Part shown: positions 34,598 to 41,531 of the stretch, in pieces | Position numbering within the stretch: the first letter of the stretch is position 1 | How the letters are laid out: each line of letters opens with the position of its first letter | Source of the DNA: Streptomyces sp. Ncost-T10-10d | Lineage (GTDB): Bacteria > Actinomycetota > Actinomycetes > Streptomycetales > Streptomycetaceae | DNA length: 64,000 nucleotides | Direction: 5' to 3' | Assembly: GCF_900091955.1 (NCBI RefSeq) | Contig: NZ_FMDF01000035.1 | Location: 1-64,000 of the forward strand | Translations under genes and position numbers: made by a program | The notes under the pieces: generated by a model | What the model was told of the DNA's origin: nothing | The model's database searches: none | Seen by the model: only the letters and a program-made list of their open reading frames with translations

Positions 34598-34897
34598 ATG
34601 ACTCGCACGCTGGAGTGGCAGGTCCGCGTCGGTCTGTCCGAGGAGGACGGTACGACCAGGGCCGAGGCGGTACTGGACACCGGCTCCGCAAAGCTCATCG
34701 GACATGGGGTCGCCCGCTGCAACCCGCAGGACGTGGATGTTCCCGTCATCGGCGACGAACTCGCGGCGAGCCGCGCCATGAAGGACATCGCCGCGCAGTT
34801 GATGAAGGCCGCCGACCATGAACTGGAAACGGTCGGAGCCGGACCCGCCAGCGGGCCCGTCGCACCGCCGTACGCATGGTCCGACACCACGGCCTGA
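34598..34897 (+). CDS. DUF1876 domain protein
   Basis: A 99-residue protein matching DUF1876, a small actinobacterial family with a double-stranded-RNA-binding-like alpha/beta fold and no proven function. Seen: MTRTLEWQVRVGLSEEDGTT at the start, AEAVLDTGSAKLIGHGVARC near residue 22, VIGDELAASRAMKDIAAQLM near 50, then a short tail. AGGAGG lies 6 nt before the ATG at 34598. It ends 16 bp before the coxS::coxM fusion gene and may be on the same mRNA by chance of the deletions around here. No signal peptide. Confidence 0.85.
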   Translation: MTRTLEWQVRVGLSEEDGTTRAEAVLDTGSAKLIGHGVARCNPQDVDVPVIGDELAASRAMKDIAAQLMKAADHELETVGAGPASGPVAPPYAWSDTTA

Positions 34898-34913
34898 GCC
34901 CTGGGGAGGGCAT

Positions 34914-35549
34914 ATGACCCGCATCTCGATGACGGTGGACGGCACGAGGTACGAGGACGAGGTCGAGCCCGGCCTGCTGCTGGTTCACTACCTCCGCGAC
35001 CACCTGGGGCTCACCGGTACACCCGTCGGCTGTGACACCAGCAACTGCGGGGCATGCACCGTCGAACTCGACGGCGACAGCGTCAAGAGCTGTTCCGTAC
35101 TGGCCGTGCAGGCCGACGGCGGCGAAGTGACCACCGTCCAGGGGCTCGCCCCCGACGGCGAGTGGACGCCGCTGCAGACCGCCTTCCACGAACAGCACGC
35201 GCTTCAGTGCGGCTACTGCATCCCAGGCGTGATCATGACGGCCAGGGATCTGCTCGCCCAGGGCTGGGCGGTCGTCGGTATCGCGGCGCTCGTACGACGT
35301 GACGACGACCACATCGCCGAGGCCCGCATCGGCCTGACCAACATGGGCACCACGCCACTGCGCGCGAGCGCCACCGAGCAGGCGCTCACCGGCGCGGAGG
35401 CCGGACCGGCCGCCGTGGCGCGGGCCGCCGAAGCCGCGGCCGAGGGCACTCGCCCAGCTTCGGACCTGTCGGCCTCGCCCGAGTACCGCGAACACCTCGT
35501 ACGGGTGCTGACCCGGCGTGCGGTGCTGGCCGCGGCCGGGATGGAGTGA
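34914..35549 (+). pseudogene. In-frame fusion of coxS N-terminus with coxM C-terminus (deletion scar)
   Basis: 211 residues, open throughout. Residues 1-115 match the small iron-sulfur subunit of CO dehydrogenase/xanthine-oxidase-type hydroxylases: the plant-type 2Fe-2S motif GCDTSNCGACTVELDGD near residue 42, SCSVLAVQADG, and ALQCGYCIPGVIMTARDLL near 100. The second cluster's later CRCTGY motif is missing. From about residue 117 the sequence becomes VGIAALVRRDDD, ARIGLTNMGTTPLRASATEQ and EYREHLVRVLTRRAVL, the C-terminal part of the FAD-carrying medium subunit. All of the molybdenum large subunit and the FAD-binding half of coxM are gone. The product could at most bind one 2Fe-2S cluster. Strong GGGGAGGG before the ATG. 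Confidence 0.85.
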
Positions 35550-35803
35550 CAGGTGACGAGGCCGGCGAACGGGGGAACGGAGCGGGCGGGCCGGAGGGCG
35601 GACCGGGCGAACTGCGCCGACTGCACCGGCTGGCGCACCGCGTGGTGTGGGCCAACCCTCGCAAGGCACACCCGGGTTACGCACCGCTCGCGGCGGGTAT
35701 GGCGGCGGCGCTGCCGCACATGGACTCCTTCGTCGAAGGGCACAGCCTGGCCGCCCTGGAGCGGCCGGCGGCCGTGGTGCGGGGTGCGGCCGCCGATGCG
35801 TGA
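35546..35803 (+). pseudogene. C-terminal fragment of a CoxE-like VWA-domain protein
   Basis: 85 residues starting at a GTG that overlaps the preceding stop. A Gly/Glu-rich start is followed by LRRLHRLAHRVVWANPRKAH, PGYAPLAAGMAAALPHMDSF and VEGHSLAALERPAAVVRGAA. These are the closing segments of CoxE-type von Willebrand-A proteins, which normally run to about 400 residues and work with a MoxR ATPase in CO-dehydrogenase maturation. The VWA domain proper with its metal site, and the MoxR gene usually upstream, are missing. Overlaps the start of the XdhC gene by 8 bp. Probably non-functional. Confidence 0.75.
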
Positions 35804-36908
35804 GATCCTTCCGGCGCTCAGCCGCTGGTACACCGCCGGGGAACCGTTCGGGCTCGCCACCGTCGTCGCGGTCAGCCGCAGCGCACCGCGCGGCCCCGGC
35901 GCGGCGATGGCTGTGGGCCCGGACGACGAGGTCGTGGGCAGCGTCTCCGGCGGCTGCGTCGAGGGCGCGGTCTTCGAACTGGCCAAGGAGGTCGTGGAAA
36001 CGGGCCGGGCCCAGCTCCAGACCTTCGGCTACAGCGACGAGGACGCCTTCGCCGTCGGCCTCACCTGCGGCGGCGAGATCACGCTCCTCGTGCGTCCTGT
36101 TACGGCGGTGCACGACACCTCCTTCGGTGAGGTCGCCGCATCGGTCGCCGAGCACCGCCCGGTGGTGATCGCCACCGTGACCGACGGCCCCGCCCCGCGC
36201 GGCGCCGCCCTCGCCGTCTGGCCGGACACCGTCTCCGGATCGTTGGGCGCGAGCGGTCTCGATGCCGCCGTCGCCGCCGACGCGCGAGGAGAACTCGCCC
36301 AGGGCGCAACCGGCTTGCGGCACTACGGCCCCAACGGCGAACGGCGTGAGGACGACGTCACCGTGTTCCTCCAGTCGTTCGCCCCGCCGCCCCGGATGCT
36401 GGTCTTCGGCGCCATCGACTTCGCTGCTGCGGTGGCCCGGATCGGTGCGTTCCTCGGCTACCGCGTCACCGTCTGCGACGCCCGCCCCGCCTTCGCCGAC
36501 CCCCGCCGTTTCCCGGACGGCGCGGAGGTGGTCGTCGACTGGCCGCACCGGTACCTGAGCGACACGGAGATCGACGAGCGGACCGTGATGTGCGTACTCA
36601 CCCACGACCCGAAGTTCGACGTCCCGCTGCTGGAGGTGGCCCTGCGCACCCCGGCCGCGTACATCGGCGTGATGGGCAGCCGCCGGACCCACGAGGACCG
36701 CCTGGCCCGGCTGCGCGAGACCGGCCTCGGCGAAGCGGAACTGGCCCGGCTGCGCTCGCCCATCGGCCTCGACCTCGGCGCGCGTACCCCCGAGGAGGTG
36801 GCCGTCTCGATCGCGGCGGAGATCATCGCACTGCGCTGGGGCGGCACCGGCAGCCCGCTCGCGGACACGGTCGGGGCGATCCATCCGCCGCGGCTGAGAT
36901 CCGTATGA
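35796..36908 (+). CDS. XdhC/CoxF-type molybdenum-cofactor insertion protein
   Basis: A 370-residue XdhC family protein, which binds and sulfurates molybdenum cofactor for insertion into hydroxylases of the xanthine dehydrogenase/CO dehydrogenase class. Seen: ATVVAVSRSAPRGPGAAMAV near residue 22, SVSGGCVEGAVF near 50 and GLTCGGEITLLV near 88 (conserved Cys pair), MLVFGAIDFAAAVARIGAFL near 200 (Rossmann glycine region, with GAIDFA in place of the usual GAGxxA/H), and YIGVMGSRRTHEDRLARL near 288. Full length and apparently intact, although its client Mo subunit has been lost locally. It may serve another hydroxylase elsewhere or be a leftover. Starts inside the end of the VWA remnant. Confidence 0.88.
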   Translation: MREILPALSRWYTAGEPFGLATVVAVSRSAPRGPGAAMAVGPDDEVVGSVSGGCVEGAVFELAKEVVETGRAQLQTFGYSDEDAFAVGLTCGGEITLLVRPVTAVHDTSFGEVAASVAEHRPVVIATVTDGPAPRGAALAVWPDTVSGSLGASGLDAAVAADARGELAQGATGLRHYGPNGERREDDVTVFLQSFAPPPRMLVFGAIDFAAAVARIGAFLGYRVTVCDARPAFADPRRFPDGAEVVVDWPHRYLSDTEIDERTVMCVLTHDPKFDVPLLEVALRTPAAYIGVMGSRRTHEDRLARLRETGLGEAELARLRSPIGLDLGARTPEEVAVSIAAEIIALRWGGTGSPLADTVGAIHPPRLRSV

Positions 36909-36914
36909 CTTCGC

Positions 36915-36944
36915 GACCCTGTGATTCGTGACCCTGTGATTCGT
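36915..36944. repeat. Two tandem copies of a 15-bp unit
   Basis: GACCCTGTGATTCGT is repeated exactly twice, ending 14 bp before the CoxG start codon and just upstream of its GAGGAG site. Likely a slippage duplication. Confidence 0.85.
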
Positions 36945-36958
36945 GTGAGGAGCAGACC

Positions 36959-37543
36959 ATGCAGCTGCAGAACTCATTCACCGTGCCGGTCCCGGCCGAC
37001 GAGGCATGGCGGGCGCTCCTCGACATCGAACGCGTCTCGCACTGCATGCCGGGTGCGACCGTGGAGGAGTTCGACGGCGACACCATCAAGGGCTCCGTGA
37101 AGGTGCGGGTGGGACCGATCACCGTGACGTACCGGGGCACGGCGACCTTCCTGGAGAAGGACGAGTCTGCCCACCGCGTGGTCCTGTCCGCCCGGGGCAA
37201 CGAAGTACGGGGCCAGGGCACGGCGAGCGCCACGGTGACCGGCACGCTGGCCGATCACGACGGAGGGACGACCGTCGCCGTGACCACTGACCGGACCGTC
37301 ACCGGGCGGCCGGCCCAGTTCGGCCGCGGGGTCATGGCCGATGTGAGCGACAAACTCATCGGCCGGTTCGCCGACTGCCTGTCGCACAAGCTGTCGGCCA
37401 CGGAAGAACCGTCCACGACAGCACCGGCCACTGCTGGTTCCGCGGCCGGCGGTACGCAATCCGCCGCGGCCGGCGGCAGCCGTTGCCGCTGCGGCGGAGT
37501 GTGCCGGTCGTGTCACAGCGGGCGCCTGCCGGGAGAGCCGTAG
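36959..37543 (+). CDS. coxG: CoxG-like SRPBCC protein, possibly truncated at the C-terminus
   Basis: A 194-residue protein. Residues 1-150 are the CoxG SRPBCC domain: MQLQNSFTVPVPADEAWRAL, CMPGATVEEFDGDTIKGSVK near residue 28, VGPITVTYRGTATFLEKDE near 50 and QFGRGVMADVSDKLIGRFAD near 120. CoxG is thought to help anchor or mature CO dehydrogenase at the membrane. The tail after residue 155 is Ala/Gly/Thr-rich and ends in a Cys/Arg cluster (SRCRCGGVCRSCHSG) instead of the hydrophobic anchor often seen in streptomycete members, suggesting the original end was lost. It stands at the end of the scarred cox-type cluster. GAGGAG lies upstream of the ATG. Confidence 0.82.
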   Translation: MQLQNSFTVPVPADEAWRALLDIERVSHCMPGATVEEFDGDTIKGSVKVRVGPITVTYRGTATFLEKDESAHRVVLSARGNEVRGQGTASATVTGTLADHDGGTTVAVTTDRTVTGRPAQFGRGVMADVSDKLIGRFADCLSHKLSATEEPSTTAPATAGSAAGGTQSAAAGGSRCRCGGVCRSCHSGRLPGEP

Positions 37544-37579
37544 TTTTGCGCATGGAAGAGGCCGAAGCCACAATGCCGG

Positions 37580-37838
37580 GTCCAGGGGGGAGCCATGTCG
37601 CTCCAGCCCCGGTCGAGCTGGATGCCCTCGCGCGGAACACGGTCGGTGGCGGCGGCGAGAACGAGCGTCGCGGTCTCGAGGAGGACCGGCCCCATGGGGC
37701 CGTACGGGTGTCGAAGTAGCCCATCCAGAAACCCTTGAGGCCCACGGACCGGCCGATGCCCCGGCACTCCTCGTCGAAGTAGATCACTGAGTGAAGGGGT
37801 TCGGTGCGCAGCCACAGCGTGCGGGGTCCCGACTCCAT
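37580..37838 (-). pseudogene. N-terminal remnant of an SCO6745-family protein
   Basis: From an ATG at 37838 the minus strand reads MESGPRTLWLRTEPLHSVIY, then FDEECRGIGRSVGLKGFWMG and YFDTRTAPWG. This fits the conserved start of SCO6745-type proteins (EPxHAVTYF, GLKGFWMGYF). The frame then shifts near 37700 and continues in another as GPVLLETATLVLAAATDRVP before losing similarity. Most of the protein (normally near 280 residues) is missing. Clear decay; function of the family is unknown. Confidence 0.55.
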
Positions 37839-37952
37839 GGGAGCCAACCCAACGCCCATGCCGGCGGATACGCCGCACGACGACGGGCGGGCGGGGTCTC
37901 TCTTCGGCCCTGCCCACACGTCGTCGCCGCACCGGGAGACGCGGCGACGGCC

Positions 37953-39656
37953 TCAGATCGTCCCGCCGAAGTGCCGCTCCACGATCGCGGCGGCATCGGT
38001 GCCGCGCGGCAGGATGCCGTACTGATGACCACGGACCTCGCCGAGCCGGGCGGCGACGAACGCTTCGGCCGTCGCCGCGGGAGCGTGACGCAGCATCAGC
38101 GAGGACTGCAGAGCCAGCGCCATGCCCTCGACGGTCGCCCGGGCGCGGGTCTGCGCAGCCAGCGGGTCGCGCAGGTCCTCGGCCAGCTCCTGGCGTACCC
38201 GACGGATGTGTGCGTCCAGTACGGAACTGGCACCGGCCGTGGTCTCCAGCTCGGCCCAGAACGCGTCCAGCGACTGCGGGGTCCTGGCGATGCCCCGCAG
38301 CACATCGAGCGCGATGACGTTTCCGGAGCCCTCCCACACCGCCATCACCGGCTGCTCGCGGTAGCGCCGGGCCAGCGGCCAGTCCTCGGTGTAGCCGTTG
38401 CCGCCCAGACACTCCAGTGCCTCGTAGGCGTGGTGCGGGCCGCGCTTGCAGATCCAGTACTTGGACACCGCGGTGGCCAGCCGCCGGAACATCGCCTCGG
38501 ACTCGCCGCTGTCGGCCTCGTACGCATGGGCCAGACGCAGCGAGGTCCAGGTCGCGGCCTCCGTCTCCAGCGCCAGATCGGCAAGGACCGCCGTCATCGC
38601 CGGCTGGTCGACCAGCTGGGCACCGAACGCGCTGCGATGGTGCGCGTGCCAGATCGCCTCGGACACCGACTGGCGCATGCCGGCGGTGGTGCCGAGCACA
38701 CAGTCGAGCCGGGTGTGGTTGACCATCTCGATGATCGTGGGGACGCCACGGCCGGGCTCGCCGACCCGTACCGCCCAGGTGCCGTCGAACTCCACCTCGG
38801 AGGAGGCGTTCGACTTGTTGCCGAGCTTGTTCTTCAGCCGCTGGATGCGGACGGTGTTACGGGTGCCGTCGGCCAGTACCCGCGGTACGAGGAAACAGGT
38901 GAGCCCGGCCCCGGCCTGGGCCAGGACCAGGAAGGCGTCCGACTGCGGGGCCGAGAGGAACCACTTGTGGCCGGTGAGCAGATGCGCCCGCCCCTCGGGG
39001 TCGGAGGCCAGCGGGACGGCGCGTGTGGTGTTGGCGCGGACGTCGGAGCCGCCCTGCTTCTCCGTCATCCCCATGCCGAAGGTCAGCCCGGACTTGCTGC
39101 CGGGAGCGATCAGCCGGGGGTCGTAGGAACGGCTGAGCAGTCCGGGCAGCCAGTCCCGTCCCACGTCCGGATCACGCTGCAGGACCGGGACCACGGCATG
39201 CGACATGGACATCGGGCAGGCGTGGCCGGGCTCGATCTGGGCGAACAGCATGAACGAGGCCGCCCGCGCCACCGCTGCTCCGGGCTTCGGGTCGGCCCAG
39301 CCCGCGGTGTGCGTGCCATGACTCACTGCCGCGCCGATGACCTCGTGGTACGCGGGGTGGAAGTCGATCTCGTCGACGCGGTTGCCGTAACGGTCATGGG
39401 TGCGCAGGACGGGCGGGGAGGTGTGGGCGAGCTCCGCACTGATCTGGAACCGCTCGGAACCGACCAGGGTGCCGATGGCGTGCAGTTCCGGCTCGTGCCA
39501 GGCCGCGCCGAACGTCCGGACGGCCTGTGCGAGCGGCAGGTTGGTGCCGTACTCGTCGAGGCCGGTCCTGGGCGGCGCCTGGTTGGTGACCTCATGGGTG
39601 GGGCGCGGCGCGGGGGCCTCGGGCCGAACGTCGGTCCGGTGCGGGCTGACGGTCAT
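37953..39656 (-). CDS. AidB-like acyl-CoA dehydrogenase
   Basis: A 567-residue flavoprotein of the AidB/acyl-CoA dehydrogenase class, longer than ordinary acyl-CoA dehydrogenases (about 380) as is normal for AidB. Seen: GLTFGMGMTEKQGGSDVRAN near residue 205 (FAD contact), TGHKWFLSAPQSDAFLVLAQ near 240, IQRLKNKLGNKSNASSEVEF near 283, and YEALECLGGNGYTEDWPLAR near 425, followed by YREQPVMAVWEGSGN. The role in AidB is tied to protection from alkylation damage in enteric bacteria; in streptomycetes it is unproven. ATG at 39656. The upstream 620 bp are non-coding. Confidence 0.92.
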   Translation of the reverse strand: MTVSPHRTDVRPEAPAPRPTHEVTNQAPPRTGLDEYGTNLPLAQAVRTFGAAWHEPELHAIGTLVGSERFQISAELAHTSPPVLRTHDRYGNRVDEIDFHPAYHEVIGAAVSHGTHTAGWADPKPGAAVARAASFMLFAQIEPGHACPMSMSHAVVPVLQRDPDVGRDWLPGLLSRSYDPRLIAPGSKSGLTFGMGMTEKQGGSDVRANTTRAVPLASDPEGRAHLLTGHKWFLSAPQSDAFLVLAQAGAGLTCFLVPRVLADGTRNTVRIQRLKNKLGNKSNASSEVEFDGTWAVRVGEPGRGVPTIIEMVNHTRLDCVLGTTAGMRQSVSEAIWHAHHRSAFGAQLVDQPAMTAVLADLALETEAATWTSLRLAHAYEADSGESEAMFRRLATAVSKYWICKRGPHHAYEALECLGGNGYTEDWPLARRYREQPVMAVWEGSGNVIALDVLRGIARTPQSLDAFWAELETTAGASSVLDAHIRRVRQELAEDLRDPLAAQTRARATVEGMALALQSSLMLRHAPAATAEAFVAARLGEVRGHQYGILPRGTDAAAIVERHFGGTI

Positions 39657-40279
39657 CGCGGGTTCCTGTCCTGGTCGATGGGCGGGGCGGCGGGGGAGTG
39701 GGTGCGGCGGTGTGCGGCTCGCGCTCAGGTGCCGTCGCGATCACAGCGGCGGCCGACAGCTGTGCGTGTGCCGCAGGCAGTTCACCTGCGGCGATACCCG
39801 CGGCGATGGCCGGCTCGGCGCGGGCGTGCCGCGATGTTCTGAACCTCGATTCATATCTTCATTTGTCACTCAATCACTGTTGTTCTCGCGGTGCAATGGC
39901 TCCGCAGTAGAACTGTCGTTCTTCTTTCCTCGGGTAAGGGAATGGGTGTTCAAGGCTGTATGGATGGTGGCTGTTACGGAATTCCCGCACCGGTCGCGCG
40001 GGGGGTGCGTGGGCGCGCGCCGGGTATGGGATGCGGCCACCGGCTGCGTCGGTTCGGTGCCGCGCGGATGGGTGCAGCAGGCAGGGGTTGACAGGTACTC
40101 GGAGGGTTGGATGCGTGCCGGTTACAGACGCGTGTGACGGAAATGTCCGTACTTCGTAACACGTATCGGTGCGTCTTTCGTGACTCGGGCAATCGGGCCA
40201 CAGTGTGCGTTCTCGGCAACAGGCCGAGTCCGAAAGACGCTCGGACCACGCGGTCCGGGCCCGCATCTGAGGGGTCTTC
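39657..40279. other. Intergenic region, no gene recognised
   Basis: 623 bp between the divergent AidB-like and lamin-tail genes. Bases about 39838-39960 are clearly AT-richer than the rest and may be a promoter or a remnant of foreign DNA. TTGACA occurs at about 40088 on the plus strand without a convincing -10 partner. Frames present have no recognisable domain. Confidence 0.55.
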
Positions 40280-41122
40280 ATGTCCCGTTCCGCACGGCGG
40301 TTCACCGCTGCCGTACTCGCCTCCGGCGCACTGGTGGCCGCCGCCGCACTGCCGGCGATCGCAGACGAACACGACCACGGGATCGGTCACGGCCACACCT
40401 GGACCGACCCGCGTTCGGCCGTGGTCCTGGGTGCGATCCAGTACAACAGTCCCGGCTACGACGATGGCTCCAACCGGAGCCTCAACGGTGAGTGGGTCAC
40501 CGTCACCAACACCGGCCGTCACTCGGTCAACCTCCGCGGCTGGACCCTGAGCGACGAGAGCCGCCGCACCTACCGGTTCGACCTGCGGCTCGCGGGCCGT
40601 TCCTCGGTGCGTGTGCACACCGGAGTCGGCCGCGACACCAGCCGCGACGTCTACCAGGACCTCCGCAACTACGTATGGGACGCCAGCGACACGGCGATTC
40701 TGCGGGACGCGTACGGTCGCAGGATCGACTCGAAGTCCTGGGGCCGCGACCGGGACCGCCACGACCGGGACCGCGATGGCCGCGACCGCCGCGACCGCGA
40801 CCGGCACGACCGGGACCGGCACGACCGGGACCGGCACGACCGGGACCGGCACGACCGGGATCGTGACAGCCGCGACCGGCACGATCGGGACCGGCACGAT
40901 CGGGACCGCCACGACCGGGACCGTGACGGCCGCGACCGGCACGACCGGGACCGCCACGACCGCGACCGCGATGGCCGCGACAGGGACCGTGACCACGACG
41001 GCCGTGACCGCGGTCACGACGGCCGCAATGGCCATGACGGCCGCAACGGTCACGACGGCCGCAATGGCCACGACAGCCGCGACGACCGTGGAGGCCGTAA
41101 CCACCGCGACGGTCGCGACTGA
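40280..41122 (+). CDS. Secreted lamin-tail-domain protein with Arg-Asp-His repeat tail
   Basis: A 280-residue exported protein. Residues 1-28 are a Sec signal peptide ending ALPAIADE. Residues about 45-150 form a lamin-tail-type beta domain: VVLGAIQYNSPGYDDGSNRS, LNGEWVTVTNTGRHSVNLRG, WTLSDESRRTYRFD, SVRVHTGVGRDTSRDVYQ and NYVWDASDTAILRDAYGRRI. From about 155 to the end the chain is a low-complexity tail built on RDRHD and GRNGHD units. Ordinary bacterial lamin-tail proteins of this kind end near residue 155. The tail is highly charged and probably disordered, and may bind metal or polyanions. A very strong hairpin follows the stop. Confidence 0.88.
   Translation: MSRSARRFTAAVLASGALVAAAALPAIADEHDHGIGHGHTWTDPRSAVVLGAIQYNSPGYDDGSNRSLNGEWVTVTNTGRHSVNLRGWTLSDESRRTYRFDLRLAGRSSVRVHTGVGRDTSRDVYQDLRNYVWDASDTAILRDAYGRRIDSKSWGRDRDRHDRDRDGRDRRDRDRHDRDRHDRDRHDRDRHDRDRDSRDRHDRDRHDRDRHDRDRDGRDRHDRDRHDRDRDGRDRDRDHDGRDRGHDGRNGHDGRNGHDGRNGHDSRDDRGGRNHRDGRD
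40735..41100 (+). repeat. Coding low-complexity tandem repeat, 12-bp unit
   Basis: Near-perfect repeats of GACCGGCACGACCGG and variants encode RDRHD units, passing to CACGACGGCCGCAATGGC-type units encoding HDGRNG. The periodicity is 12 to 18 bp. Reading the complement gives an open valine-rich frame, which is a side effect of the repeat. Confidence 0.9.
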
Positions 41123-41173
41123 CCCGACCGGCGACCGCTCCCCATCCCCGGAACGGCCGTCGCCACCCTGATC

Positions 41174-41210
41174 GCGGCGCCCCGCGGCCGACCCGGCCGC
41201 GGGGCGCCGC
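41174..41210 (+). terminator. 16-bp perfect stem terminator
   Basis: GCGGCGCCCCGCGGCC, loop GACCC, GGCCGCGGGGCGCCGC, 51 bp past the lamin-tail stop. The strongest hairpin seen in the window; it also faces the converging minus-strand genes. Confidence 0.85.
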
Positions 41211-41366
41211 ACTTGTCAGTGATCGCCGGACCGCCGAGCGGGGCGCTCCGCATTGAGCGCGTCGACCGCCCCGTGGACGTCTCCGATCGTTGTGTGGTCG
41301 ACGGCGGCGAAATTCACCGGACTGCCCCGCTGCTGCTCGCACCGGTGCGCACGGTCGAGCACCCGG

Positions 41367-41531
41367 TCACGGGCGTTGACCCTGCTCGCGTCGATCGGTC
41401 ACCATCGCCTCGGCGACCGGCAGCCGCGCGAGGAGATTCCTGGTGACACCCGATGTCACCAGCGTGCACAGGGCCGCCACGAGGAAGGCGGCCATGCGCA
41501 GCGGGTGCCGCACGCCGAGGTCAGGACTCAT
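41367..41531 (-). CDS. Small hydrophobic protein or gene fragment coupled to the SpoIIE-like gene
   Basis: A 54-residue frame whose ATG (41531) lies inside the last codons of the upstream SpoIIE-like gene (11-bp overlap), so coupled translation is possible. It starts MSPDLGVRHPLRMAAFLVAA and has one hydrophobic segment (MAAFLVAALCTLVTSGV), then a charged end. It looks like the first helix of a larger membrane protein whose remainder is missing; minus-strand sequence further on (about 41215-41330, VNFAAVDHTTIGDVHGAVDA) could be its far end. I do not recognise the family. Confidence 0.4.
   Translation of the reverse strand: MSPDLGVRHPLRMAAFLVAALCTLVTSGVTRNLLARLPVAEAMVTDRREQGQRP

Noticed and set aside
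40735..41100. Possible CRISPR array
   Set aside because: The repeats are contiguous 12-18 bp coding units without spacers and lie inside an intact reading frame.
39974..41212. Minus-strand valine/proline-rich frame across the lamin-tail gene
   Set aside because: It is the complement of the RDRHD tandem repeat; the VPVVPV pattern comes from the DNA repeat and there is no start context.
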